Below are positions 1-7,238 of a stretch of 14,362 bases of DNA, piece after piece (the first letter of the stretch is position 1; every line of letters begins with the position of its first letter). The notes under the pieces are model-generated. The model saw nothing but the letters and a program-made list of their open reading frames with translations. It searched no databases and was not told where the DNA came from. A program made the position numbers and the translations under genes. This DNA is from Candidatus Nanoarchaeia archaeon (GTDB taxonomy: Archaea; Nanoarchaeota; Nanoarchaeia; SCGC-AAA011-G17; JAFCDX01): contig JAQUND010000033.1 in NCBI GenBank assembly GCA_028717785.1, positions 1 to 14,362 of the forward strand, read 5' to 3'.

Positions 1-133
1 AATTTTTGATAATCTGCTCATTAAAATCGTCTTGAACAATCTGGGCCGGACTAACAGAAGCAAATGCTACTTTTTTTTCTTTTTTAATCTCTTCGGCTTT
101 TTCAACTTTAGTTTCTTTAATTTCTTCGCTCAT
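1..133 (-). CDS. Hypothetical protein, N-terminal fragment (runs off left edge)
   Basis: The first 44 codons of a gene that continues beyond the left edge are visible. It starts at an ATG (131-133) preceded by an AAAGGA ribosome site that overlaps the stop region of the upstream 319-aa gene, so the two are probably co-transcribed and coupled. The visible N-terminus is highly charged and rich in Lys and Glu (MSEEIKETKVEKAEEIKKEKK), followed by a more ordinary segment beginning VAFASVSPAQIVQDD. Such tails are common in phage structural or scaffold-like proteins, but the fragment is too short to assign a function. Confidence 0.7.
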   Translation of the reverse strand, partial: MSEEIKETKVEKAEEIKKEKKVAFASVSPAQIVQDDFNEQIIKN

Positions 134-148
134 ATATAAAATCCTTTA

Positions 149-1108
149 TTATTCGGCAGTTATGTAGAAAACATCAGCACTTTCTGTAGATATGTTATCA
201 ACTACAATACTTTTAATAGATGAGGTGGACATAAAAATACCGGGATATTGAGTAGTTCCAATTTGAATTGGTTCAATATAATTTGTAATACTGGAGCCAT
301 TAACTCTGATGTCTAACTTTTGGTCAGATTCAATATAAACAAACTGTTTACAATTCCTATAAATTGAGAAAGCTGCTGGATTATTTGAAACAGCGGATTC
401 TGTTGGCAACGATTCTGTTGTATAAAATTCAATATAATCGTGCGAAACGTCAGTTATATCGTAAGTTCCCCAAGTAACCGAACTAAACCCATCCGTAATA
501 TCAATTTTATCACCTATGTAAACACCGCTGGCTGAGTAAATATTGACCTGAGTACTAAATCCAGCACCAAGAATTATTGGACCTTCGGCTAATCCAGTTT
601 CGTTTTCAATAGTAAAACTTGTGGCCGTTCTTGACAAAATTGTAAAAAGCCCTTGATTGATAGTATTAAAAAGAGTACTTATCCTAACTTGATCTCCTAC
701 AACAACTCCATTAGCTATTAAAGCAAATAAAGTACCGCCAGTAGAAGTAAAAGTCAATAATTTCGCATTCTTAGTAACGGTAACTTCGGTAGTCGCACTA
801 GCCCCAGAAGTTCTAGCGGTTCTAAAAACAGGTAAAGTGCCCGTATTATAACTGATTTTATAGGTATTTGTCGTACCACTTTTTAGAATTATATTCCAGG
901 TAGTCGTAGCGTCTGAAGAAAGGGGAATTGCTCCAGAAAAAAGTGAGGTTCCTTGACCGGCAGATAGTGTAATGTTGTGAGATTCAGTATTGTTTACATC
1001 AATACCTATTAAATTACGACTCCACTTTGTATTATTTAATGTAGGGTTATTACTAGGATTTGTATCGGAATAAGCGTTTATAGCAACAAGTAAATTGAGA
1101 TTATTCAT
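149..1108 (-). CDS. Probable virion structural protein with tandem beta repeats
   Basis: A 319-residue protein rich in Ser, Thr, Ile, Val and Asn, without signal peptide or membrane segment, as expected for a beta-rich phage particle protein. Two similar units can be seen. At about 133-175, GVVVGDQVRI is followed by an NQGLFTI strand and SFTIENETGL. At about 195-238, GVYIGDKIDI is followed by a WGTYDIT strand and YIEFYTTESL. The C-terminal 65 residues (KQFVYIES, LDIRVNG, then SIKSIVVDNIS) look like another small beta domain. A GGAG ribosome site precedes the start. It lies just downstream of the large terminase gene, in the same direction. Decoration, head-fibre or tail-associated roles are all possible; I do not recognise a named family, so the structural assignment is an inference from composition and context. 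Confidence 0.7.
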   Translation of the reverse strand: MNNLNLLVAINAYSDTNPSNNPTLNNTKWSRNLIGIDVNNTESHNITLSAGQGTSLFSGAIPLSSDATTTWNIILKSGTTNTYKISYNTGTLPVFRTARTSGASATTEVTVTKNAKLLTFTSTGGTLFALIANGVVVGDQVRISTLFNTINQGLFTILSRTATSFTIENETGLAEGPIILGAGFSTQVNIYSASGVYIGDKIDITDGFSSVTWGTYDITDVSHDYIEFYTTESLPTESAVSNNPAAFSIYRNCKQFVYIESDQKLDIRVNGSSITNYIEPIQIGTTQYPGIFMSTSSIKSIVVDNISTESADVFYITAE

Positions 1109-1186
1109 ATTTATTTCTCCAAATTGATTAATTTATACTATTTAAAGATTAGAGTTCTTTCCAAGATTTTTCGCCAATTTTCACTT

Positions 1187-2995
1187 TTAAAGCCAAAAAA
1201 CCTTCTTTTTTGTTTCTTTTTCGTCTTTTTTTATCGTTTCTGTCGCCAGTTCCTTCACTTTATTGGCCATAATATCCTCATTATTTGAAAATATAGGCTT
1301 TTTAGCATTGGTCATGCTGAAAAATACTTTTTTAGCAATTCCAAAAAGGTTTTGAAACAAATATCTTAAAGCGTCCATAATATCCGATTCTTCTGTATGG
1401 TCAATTTGATCAGTGGATTCACCTTGACCATTAATTTTCCAATGGTAAGTTGAAAATCCTTTTATAAGTCTTTTATTGTTTTCCGTATCAAGTATGTACA
1501 TATATCTTTTGTTACTAGAATCAATAATTTTACCTCTAACGGCCTCTATACCTATTGCAACGTCTTTTGTGAATGGAGGGCATTTTAGACCCTTACGATT
1601 AAAGGTTTTGATATAAGCAGGATATGCTTGATCACACCAAAATTTAGATATTTTATATTTATCTCTCAGTTCAGTACAAATTTTGACACAATCGTCTAAT
1701 TCTAAATTAGGAGCCGCAAAAGTATCTAAAATTAATATTTCATTTTTAGAAAGAACGGCAGCAACAACTACAGCAAATTCATTAGTATAACCCCAATCTA
1801 ATCCAGCCTGTATTTCAATACCAAGATTTTTGATATAATCTACTAACATATCGAAACTACAGATATTTGTAAGACCCGTTAATTTGGTCCAAGCTTCTTG
1901 TACTGTAAGAACATTTTTGTTGTTAAATCTTGGATAAATAAGGCCTTTAGTAGATGGTTTATGACAAAGAATTTCGGCTTCAGCAACCTCTGGTGTTACT
2001 TGATTAATACTACTTATTATTGAAGAAAGTGGATACCATAAATCACCCGTTTGATTCCTAGTTGTCTTGTCGTGTAATGCTTTTTTACAAACAGAAAGTA
2101 AAGAGCATTTAACACAACCTTGATAAGCATCAATTTCTTCCCAATTATGTTTTTCTTCATCATTTAAAGAATTAAATTCTTCTGGACTTACCTGTCTTAA
2201 TGGCAGTTGTCTACAAATATATCTTTTAATTATAGGTAAGTCTGATAAACATCTTTTTTTAGGACAATGTTCGGCAACGTCTAATAAATTCCATCTTAAT
2301 AGTTTTTCATTATTTATAGAACAATCTTGAATGGCTTTTTCCATAAGACCAAATGCAAATTTTCTAGTACTTAATTTAATTCTAATAGGATGGCGACCTT
2401 TTGAGGCCGAAGGAATTAGTTTAGCCTGTTCGTAGGCTTTGGGGTCACATAAATCAATTTCATCAACGCACATAATATTAGTGTGGCTACTGTTGGCCCC
2501 CTTAATGGTCAAAATTATTATTTGTATATAAACTTTTTCTTTTTTGTCGGTCTGTAATTCGATTCTTCTTTTATTGTCTGAGGTTTTTTTCCAGCCATAT
2601 CTTTGCAAATAAGGTAATATTTTATTAAGAAAAGTATCACAATATTCGACCGCTTTTTGGCTCTGAAATTCAATGGCAGCACAATGAGCAATTGTAACTC
2701 TAAAATGAATCATTAATAAAATTTCAAGAATAGAAGTGGAAAGAGTTTTAAAACCGAACCGACAAGAAAGTAGAATAAATCCAGGTACTTCGTCGCCTTT
2801 GTTGTCTCTTACAGCTTTATATATTTCCCACATACCTTCAATAGGGGAACTATTGCTTTCTGGATCTATATGTCCCATAGGCATATACAAATCAAAATAA
2901 GTATATATCCAATTTCTAAGTTGTTCGGCAGAATTAATAATTTTAAATATATTCTCTGCTTTTTTTTGCTCTATATCTTTGTCAGTAAGTTCCAT
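1187..2995 (-). CDS. terL: Terminase large subunit (DNA-packaging ATPase and nuclease)
   Basis: A 602-residue two-domain packaging motor, a normal length for the family. It would bind the portal, cut concatemeric DNA and pump it into the prohead using ATP. ATPase domain: a P-loop-like SCRFGFKT at 77-84, a hydrophobic Walker B with acidic pair (MCVDE, D178/E179), and an LSTRK segment near 208-212 resembling the coupling motif. Nuclease domain: acidic GLDWGY (D400), CDQAY (D455) and SDIMDALRY (D538, D541), the usual RNase H-like metal-site pattern. Between the domains lies a Cys-rich insert (C244, C249, C261, C294, C297, C303) that may bind a metal. The P-loop is unusual, with Phe where Gly normally precedes the Lys. 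No Shine-Dalgarno precedes the ATG; the upstream gene stops two bases before it, so translation is probably coupled. See the finding on an alternative C-terminus. Confidence 0.95.
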   Translation of the reverse strand: MELTDKDIEQKKAENIFKIINSAEQLRNWIYTYFDLYMPMGHIDPESNSSPIEGMWEIYKAVRDNKGDEVPGFILLSCRFGFKTLSTSILEILLMIHFRVTIAHCAAIEFQSQKAVEYCDTFLNKILPYLQRYGWKKTSDNKRRIELQTDKKEKVYIQIIILTIKGANSSHTNIMCVDEIDLCDPKAYEQAKLIPSASKGRHPIRIKLSTRKFAFGLMEKAIQDCSINNEKLLRWNLLDVAEHCPKKRCLSDLPIIKRYICRQLPLRQVSPEEFNSLNDEEKHNWEEIDAYQGCVKCSLLSVCKKALHDKTTRNQTGDLWYPLSSIISSINQVTPEVAEAEILCHKPSTKGLIYPRFNNKNVLTVQEAWTKLTGLTNICSFDMLVDYIKNLGIEIQAGLDWGYTNEFAVVVAAVLSKNEILILDTFAAPNLELDDCVKICTELRDKYKISKFWCDQAYPAYIKTFNRKGLKCPPFTKDVAIGIEAVRGKIIDSSNKRYMYILDTENNKRLIKGFSTYHWKINGQGESTDQIDHTEESDIMDALRYLFQNLFGIAKKVFFSMTNAKKPIFSNNEDIMANKVKELATETIKKDEKETKKKVFWL

Positions 2996-2997
2996 AA

Positions 2998-3489
2998 TTA
3001 TTTTGCTTTTTTAATTTTAGTTTTACATTTTTTATTATTAGATAACTTTAAACAATTTATTTCATTTTGTAGATCTTTCATATTGTTTTTTAATTCTTTC
3101 ACTTCGTTTTGCAATGCTTCGACGCTAAAACTTAAACAATTTACTTGGGACCTAGCTTGTTCTGCAATATATTTAGCGTCACCGGAACAAGTATTAGCCC
3201 CATTAATAAGTCCATATAATTCTATAAAACCTTTTTTAAGTTTAAGAGCTATTTCTTTAACATCTACAGATTCAATTTCTTTCAAGTAATTTTCTTCCAC
3301 TCGTTGTTTAGCTTGTTCAAGATTTAACTTAATACCTCTTTCAGCGTAATAATCTTGGGCCGTTTCTTCAGCTTTCTTCTCATGGAAAGTTTTAGGTCTA
3401 TCGCATTCAGATTCCAATACCTTATCTATTGTTTTTAAATTCTTAAAATAGTCCTCTATTTCAGATTCGGACATTTCGTCATTGGCCAT
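2998..3489 (-). CDS. Coiled-coil protein; candidate terminase small subunit
   Basis: A 163-residue soluble protein directly upstream of the large terminase, with only two bases between the genes. Its position, size and architecture resemble small terminase subunits such as T4 gp16 (about 164 residues, coiled-coil oligomerisation), which recognise or organise viral DNA for packaging. The N-terminal 75 residues are charged and probably helical. Heptad-like leucines and isoleucines run through about 117-150 (VEALQNEVKELKNNM, then LQNEINCLKL), followed by a very basic tail (KTKIKKAK) that could touch DNA. A strong GGGAGGG ribosome site precedes the ATG. No sequence-level family match is recognised and no helix-turn-helix is obvious, so the small-terminase role rests on synteny and shape. 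Confidence 0.75.
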   Translation of the reverse strand: MANDEMSESEIEDYFKNLKTIDKVLESECDRPKTFHEKKAEETAQDYYAERGIKLNLEQAKQRVEENYLKEIESVDVKEIALKLKKGFIELYGLINGANTCSGDAKYIAEQARSQVNCLSFSVEALQNEVKELKNNMKDLQNEINCLKLSNNKKCKTKIKKAK

Positions 3490-3506
3490 AAATTAACCCT
3501 CCCATT

Positions 3507-3713
3507 TTAATATTCCCATTTTCTTATATTTTTCTTCTCCTTTATTACATCAAAATATTTATTTATCATATCTTGAACTCCTGAACATTGCATTCCATCA
3601 TATTCTTTAATAGCTATCAATCCTTTTTCTATTACTGCTTTTTGTAAATCTGAACAATAACCACAAAAATATCTTTTGTTTTTAATATAGTCTAATAATT
3701 CTTCTTCTGTCAT
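3507..3713 (-). CDS. Small hypothetical protein with a CxxC pair
   Basis: A 68-residue protein with an AGGAGA ribosome site at good spacing. It sits between the chaperonin gene (11 bases upstream) and the coiled-coil small-terminase candidate (17 bases downstream), so it belongs to the same transcription unit. It has an acidic N-terminal helix (TEEELLDYIKNK), a CGYC pair at 17-20, a further Cys in the middle and a Lys-rich C-terminus. A single CxxC plus one more Cys is not enough to claim a zinc finger. The function is unknown. Confidence 0.7.
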   Translation of the reverse strand: MTEEELLDYIKNKRYFCGYCSDLQKAVIEKGLIAIKEYDGMQCSGVQDMINKYFDVIKEKKNIRKWEY

Positions 3714-3724
3714 ATTTTCTCCTA

Positions 3725-5485
3725 TTAAAATCTTTCGTTAGCTTCGTTACTAAGTCTTTCAGCATTATTTAAAGTACGATCAAAATTTTGTTCATCTCTA
3801 GCAAATTGATTTTCTAAAACATTATCTCTAGGAAAGCAGCAAATGCCCCCCAGAGTTCCCATAACCATTGCTATTGAAATAGCATTTTTGAGCGCTTGTT
3901 CTACCGCCAAAGTAGCGTCCAATATCCCCATTTCAAAAGGATTTCCAAATTTGCTATTTTCAACGTCATAAACTAACTCCTTATTACTAGAAAGTTTTAT
4001 AAAAACCTCATCTCTTTCCTTTTCGTTATAACCAGCATTATCAAAAAGCTTATTGAAAGGCTCTAACATAGAAGGAACTATTATCTCTCTTATAATAGGA
4101 TTTTCGTCATTAATATAATCTGTCACCAGATCTACAAACAATCTACAACCACCAGGAACACAACCGTGTGTAATAGCAGCCCTTACGCTACAGACTGCAT
4201 CTTCTGCTCGATCCATCTTTTCCTTTATCTCACCAGCCGAGGAGCCAAAAATCTTAAGTTGAGCTATTCCGTTTGTTAACTTACCTAACCTTTCTTCCAG
4301 AAGTTCTTGTTCAATCTTTGATTCAGCTTGTTTAACTTGTTCTTTAATTTGGTCAGCTCTTACCAAAATATTACTTTCATTAGGAGTTGCTACTATCGTG
4401 GTCCTAAATCTATAGATCTCAATTTTTTCGACCGTTCCGAAATCTTCTTGTACTGCTTCTACTAAAGGATGATTTTGATCAAATATCTTGGCCCCAATAA
4501 AAGCCGATAAATCCATTAAAAAGTTTAATTGTGAGTTAATTATAGGACTTATCGGAGTTATCAAAGGAACTACATTAATAGTAAGAGGATTAGGAAAATT
4601 AAAAGATAATTCGGTCAAAACTTGATCACTAAATTTATGAGCTATTACAACAACGTTCTTAAATTCGCTATTACCGCCAACGTATTCATTACCAATTTTT
4701 TCAAGAATATCCTTTAATTGAACCATGTCCGTAATATTACCATCGAAAAGTATAAACAAAGGATTATCAAGGATACATCTTTGATGTGCTTGATCGTTTA
4801 TGAACGCTGGATGAAATTTACCAATACTTTCCTCATACCCCTTCGTAATAGGAAACCCTTCAATAAGCTCTGCTTTATAACCGCTAGGTCCCGATAATTC
4901 TTTTATAGTAACGTGACTTGCTGCTCCATAACCAACCATTTCAAAAGCTTCTATAACAGTCTTCGCCATTTCTATATCGCCATTGGTACTAATAGTAGCT
5001 ACTTTTTCGAGCAAGTTCTTGTTTTCATTAGTTATTTTAGTTGATTTTTCTCGTATTTTAGGAAGAAGTACGTTCTCAACTATTTTATTAATATCTCTAG
5101 CTACTTTTTGAGGGCTATATTTAGGGTTATTTTTACAAAAGTTAAAAAGGTTCTTAGTAAAGGCCGCTGCAAGGATTGTTGATGTTGTCGTGCCATCTCC
5201 TGCCTCATGGACCGTTTGGATCGCACATTGCCTAATTACTTCGATTATAAGGTGCTTGTAAGGATCGTTAGAACCCAATGATTTAAAAACCGTTACCCCA
5301 TCCTTTGTTATCTTACTTGGAATGTCAGGAAGGTCTGATTCTATAAGAACATTTCTACCGCCCGGACCAAGAGTACTACCTACAATACTCTCAATTTCGT
5401 TAAGAGTTGAAAGTATCAATGATTCCAATACATTAAGATTTGATGTAAACATTTTAGTAGGGGTTTTAACTTTTTTTATTGACAT
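3725..5485 (-). CDS. groEL-like: Phage-encoded GroEL-like chaperonin (group I, Cpn60)
   Basis: A 586-residue chaperonin subunit (bacterial GroEL is about 548). Equatorial ATP-site signatures are present: TLGPGGRN at 38-45, ITKDGVTV near 59-66 and AGDGTTTS at 95-102, containing the Asp that coordinates magnesium in GroEL. RAEDAV at 426-431 keeps the catalytic Asp (D429), VPGG follows at 443-446, and MGILD near 519-523 matches the GroEL C-terminal equatorial segment. The apical domain is much more diverged: a short insertion after KGY (216) and no PGFGDRR-like segment around 305-325. The flexible GGM tail is replaced by a charged end (residues 555-586). An AGGAG ribosome site and a dedicated extended -10 promoter precede it. 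No groES-like gene is in the window. Phage chaperonins are known (for example phage EL gp146); a role in folding virion proteins is inferred from the head-gene neighbourhood. Confidence 0.95.
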   Translation of the reverse strand: MSIKKVKTPTKMFTSNLNVLESLILSTLNEIESIVGSTLGPGGRNVLIESDLPDIPSKITKDGVTVFKSLGSNDPYKHLIIEVIRQCAIQTVHEAGDGTTTSTILAAAFTKNLFNFCKNNPKYSPQKVARDINKIVENVLLPKIREKSTKITNENKNLLEKVATISTNGDIEMAKTVIEAFEMVGYGAASHVTIKELSGPSGYKAELIEGFPITKGYEESIGKFHPAFINDQAHQRCILDNPLFILFDGNITDMVQLKDILEKIGNEYVGGNSEFKNVVVIAHKFSDQVLTELSFNFPNPLTINVVPLITPISPIINSQLNFLMDLSAFIGAKIFDQNHPLVEAVQEDFGTVEKIEIYRFRTTIVATPNESNILVRADQIKEQVKQAESKIEQELLEERLGKLTNGIAQLKIFGSSAGEIKEKMDRAEDAVCSVRAAITHGCVPGGCRLFVDLVTDYINDENPIIREIIVPSMLEPFNKLFDNAGYNEKERDEVFIKLSSNKELVYDVENSKFGNPFEMGILDATLAVEQALKNAISIAMVMGTLGGICCFPRDNVLENQFARDEQNFDRTLNNAERLSNEANERF

Positions 5486-5523
5486 TAATAAGATCTCCTG
5501 ATATAATGAATATCCTTATCTTT

Positions 5524-5553
5524 ATAATACCATAAAAAATGTTAAAATTTGAA
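5524..5553 (-). promoter_or_regulatory. Extended -10 sigma70-type promoter for the chaperonin gene
   Basis: On the minus strand TGGTATTAT forms an extended -10 (hexamer 5524-5529). A weak -35, TTCAAA (5548-5553), lies 18 bases upstream. Transcription would begin near 5517 and give a leader of about 32 bases containing the AGGAG site before the ATG at 5485. The core TTTATGGTATWATAAA also occurs upstream of the 138-aa gene (7863-7875), which supports a real recurring element. This would allow chaperonin expression independent of the upstream AAA+ gene. Confidence 0.6.
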
Positions 5554-5591
5554 ATTATTTTTAAAAAAATGTGGGATATTTTAAAAATTAC

Positions 5592-6581
5592 TTATTGAAG
5601 ACCTATTCCAACTTTTTTCTTAGGGGATACAAAGCAGTTTTTATGTTTTTCTTTATGGTCTACTAACTGTTTAGTCGATTCAAATACTGTAATATCGTCT
5701 AAGTCAGCCCGAACCACAATTTCTTCAAGATGGGCAATACTAAAACTATTGTTGGCCGCAAGTTCTGCTGCTTTTATTTCGGCTGGAGTAAGTTCGGTCT
5801 TACCCATAAAGAACTTTAATAGTTCCTCACATTCGTCTTTTTTAGGAGCTTTTAGTTCAATTACTTTATCAAACCTACCCGGTCTATCAATAAGAGCGTC
5901 TACTGTATTTTCAGGATCATTAGTAGTAGCTATTATAAAAGTAGGAATTCCTTTAAAAGAATCACCCGTTCCATCAAGAAAATTGAGCAAACTTGTGTCA
6001 GCATCCCGTGGACCATGATAATCCTCTACCGAACCACCGCCAATGTCCTCTATTATCAAAATAAGCTTTTTGACTTTTTCATCAAATTTACTACCATTTA
6101 AAAAGAAGCGATTTACATAAGAAGCATCAGTATCGTGAGTATCCCAAAGAACAACTACAGTACCTTCCTCTTTAAGAAAGGTCTTACAAGCTTCGTTAAT
6201 TGCAGCGGTTTTACCCACACCTGGAATAGAATAAAGCAAAATAGCCCTTTTAGGGTCACGATTCCTTTTTTTATAAATATCAAGTCTACTAAAGAACTTA
6301 TTGGCCTCATTATGAATTTGGACAGTGTTGTCCACTGTTTTAAGAAGGTTATAATTGCGAAGTTCAAAATCAACCAAAGTTAATCCACTCATCGTTTTAG
6401 TAAGTATAAAGCAACCTGGCTCAATAATTTTTACTTCTCGTTCCTTACTTTCTTCGTAAGTAAATTGAATAAGACTTGTATCAGTTTGTATACATAGGTC
6501 GGACTCAGGAAGCTCTTTAACGTCACCCCTTACAAGGTCTATTAAATTGGTGATTTTAGCAATTTTAAAACGATTAACCAT
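5592..6581 (-). CDS. AAA+ ATPase (classic AAA clade)
   Basis: A 329-residue ATPase. Residues 1-100 form a separate N-terminal domain of unknown type with several beta-like stretches. The AAA module follows: P-loop SIPGVGKT at 118-125 (Ser replacing the first Gly), Walker B LILIIED at 173-179, SLLNFLDG at 197-204, sensor 1 ATTN at 218-221, and DRPGRFD at 232-238 carrying the two conserved arginines of the classic AAA second region of homology. The C-terminal helical lid is at about 245-300, followed by a basic tail. Such modules form hexamers that remodel or unfold proteins. There is no protease domain or membrane segment, so it is not FtsH. A GGGAG ribosome site is present. It lies directly upstream of the chaperonin gene, suggesting but not proving joint action on virion proteins. 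Its target is unknown. Confidence 0.9.
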   Translation of the reverse strand: MVNRFKIAKITNLIDLVRGDVKELPESDLCIQTDTSLIQFTYEESKEREVKIIEPGCFILTKTMSGLTLVDFELRNYNLLKTVDNTVQIHNEANKFFSRLDIYKKRNRDPKRAILLYSIPGVGKTAAINEACKTFLKEEGTVVVLWDTHDTDASYVNRFFLNGSKFDEKVKKLILIIEDIGGGSVEDYHGPRDADTSLLNFLDGTGDSFKGIPTFIIATTNDPENTVDALIDRPGRFDKVIELKAPKKDECEELLKFFMGKTELTPAEIKAAELAANNSFSIAHLEEIVVRADLDDITVFESTKQLVDHKEKHKNCFVSPKKKVGIGLQ

Positions 6582-6611
6582 ACTTTCTCCCTTCTTACAA
6601 ATTAATCAAAA

Positions 6612-6782
6612 TCATTTCCAACTACTAAGAAAATCAAATTTACTCAAACTCTTATTTAAAAATATTTTAACATCATCAATATCATTATAACAGAAAATAA
6701 TTTGTTTGTCAAGCATTTTTATTTTATCTTGTTTTTTATTAATTCTTATTCCAACTGGTTTTAATTTTATTATACTTTTCAT
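6612..6782 (-). CDS. Small hypothetical protein (56 aa)
   Basis: A short open frame whose ATG overlaps the stop of the preceding 73-aa gene in an ATGA (6779-6782), the typical arrangement for translational coupling; there is no separate Shine-Dalgarno. The protein begins MKSIIKLKPVGIRINKK and ends KFDFLSSWK; it is basic at the N-terminus with an acidic, hydrophobic middle (YNDIDDVKIFL). No family is recognised. A consensus promoter for the next gene is embedded in its coding sequence, so either it is a genuine gene carrying a promoter or the frame is open by chance; the ATGA junction and ordinary protein-like composition favour a gene. Confidence 0.5.
   Translation of the reverse strand: MKSIIKLKPVGIRINKKQDKIKMLDKQIIFCYNDIDDVKIFLNKSLSKFDFLSSWK
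6684..6712 (-). promoter_or_regulatory. Perfect consensus sigma70 promoter for AAA+ ATPase/chaperonin
   Basis: Minus strand: TTGACA (6707-6712), exactly 17 bases, then TATAAT (6684-6689), preceded by TG in the extended -10 position (TGTTATAAT). Both hexamers match consensus fully. Transcription would start near 6677, about 95 bases before the AAA+ ATG at 6581. The site lies inside the 56-codon gene at 6612-6782. It is the strongest promoter by sequence in the window. Confidence 0.85.
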
Positions 6783-7000
6783 AAATCTTTATTAATTTTA
6801 TCTTCTTCCCAATCTAGATGGAAATAATGATCAATACATACTCTGTTTATATTAATTCCTATTTCTACATCGTAATAGTCATCTTCAACCCATATTGTAT
6901 CTCCATGAAAATATTTAAGATTTTTTTGAAGTTTAGAGGAGGTTATTTCTATCCTGTTTTTATGGAAACTTTTGCGAGAATTAATTACTTTATTTTTCAT
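6779..7000 (-). CDS. Small hypothetical protein (73 aa)
   Basis: A 73-residue protein with a basic N-terminal third (KNKVINSRKSFHKNR) and an aromatic, acidic C-terminal half (DTIWVEDDYYDVEIGIN, later FHLDWEED). The ATG follows the upstream stop by a single base (TAAcATG) and has no Shine-Dalgarno, so coupling is likely. The stop overlaps the next ATG as ATGA. No recognised domain. It belongs to the run of tiny coupled genes between the 138-aa gene and the AAA+ gene. Confidence 0.6.
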   Translation of the reverse strand: MKNKVINSRKSFHKNRIEITSSKLQKNLKYFHGDTIWVEDDYYDVEIGININRVCIDHYFHLDWEEDKINKDL

Positions 7001-7001
7001 G

Positions 7002-7238
7002 TTATTTTGGCGAATTTAAAAACGGTTCTTTCCTTTTAGTTTTGTTTCTATCAAAATTCATTAGTCTTTTATCGATTCCTTTAATTTTTATTTCATCATT
7101 AGTGTCACGATACATACTACAACTAAATCCTAAACTATCTTCTTTTTTAGATATACCAAAACAAGAAAATGTTTTATCTTCCTTCTTTTTAACTAGTATT
7201 TTATGTATTTTATTCATAATACTAACTGTAATAGACAT
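7002..7238 (-). CDS. Small basic hypothetical protein (78 aa or 71 aa)
   Basis: A Lys-rich protein with two Cys near the middle (SCFG and SCSM) and a basic C-terminus (NFDRNKTKRKEPFLNSPK). Two starts are possible. The ATG at 7238 overlaps the upstream gene by 17 bases. The ATG at 7217 lies five bases beyond that gene's TAG stop and would remove the first seven residues. Neither has a Shine-Dalgarno; the second fits termination-reinitiation better. No function can be proposed. Confidence 0.5.
   Translation of the reverse strand: MSITVSIMNKIHKILVKKKEDKTFSCFGISKKEDSLGFSCSMYRDTNDEIKIKGIDKRLMNFDRNKTKRKEPFLNSPK

Noticed and set aside
2870..3289. A 139-residue plus-strand frame with hydrophobic stretches
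   Set aside because: It is the antisense of the terminase start and the coiled-coil gene; Phe/Leu-rich antisense frames arise from Lys/Glu-rich coding sequence.
6155..6383. Overlapping frames on both strands inside the AAA+ gene
   Set aside because: They lie wholly within a well-supported AAA+ coding sequence and have no family features.
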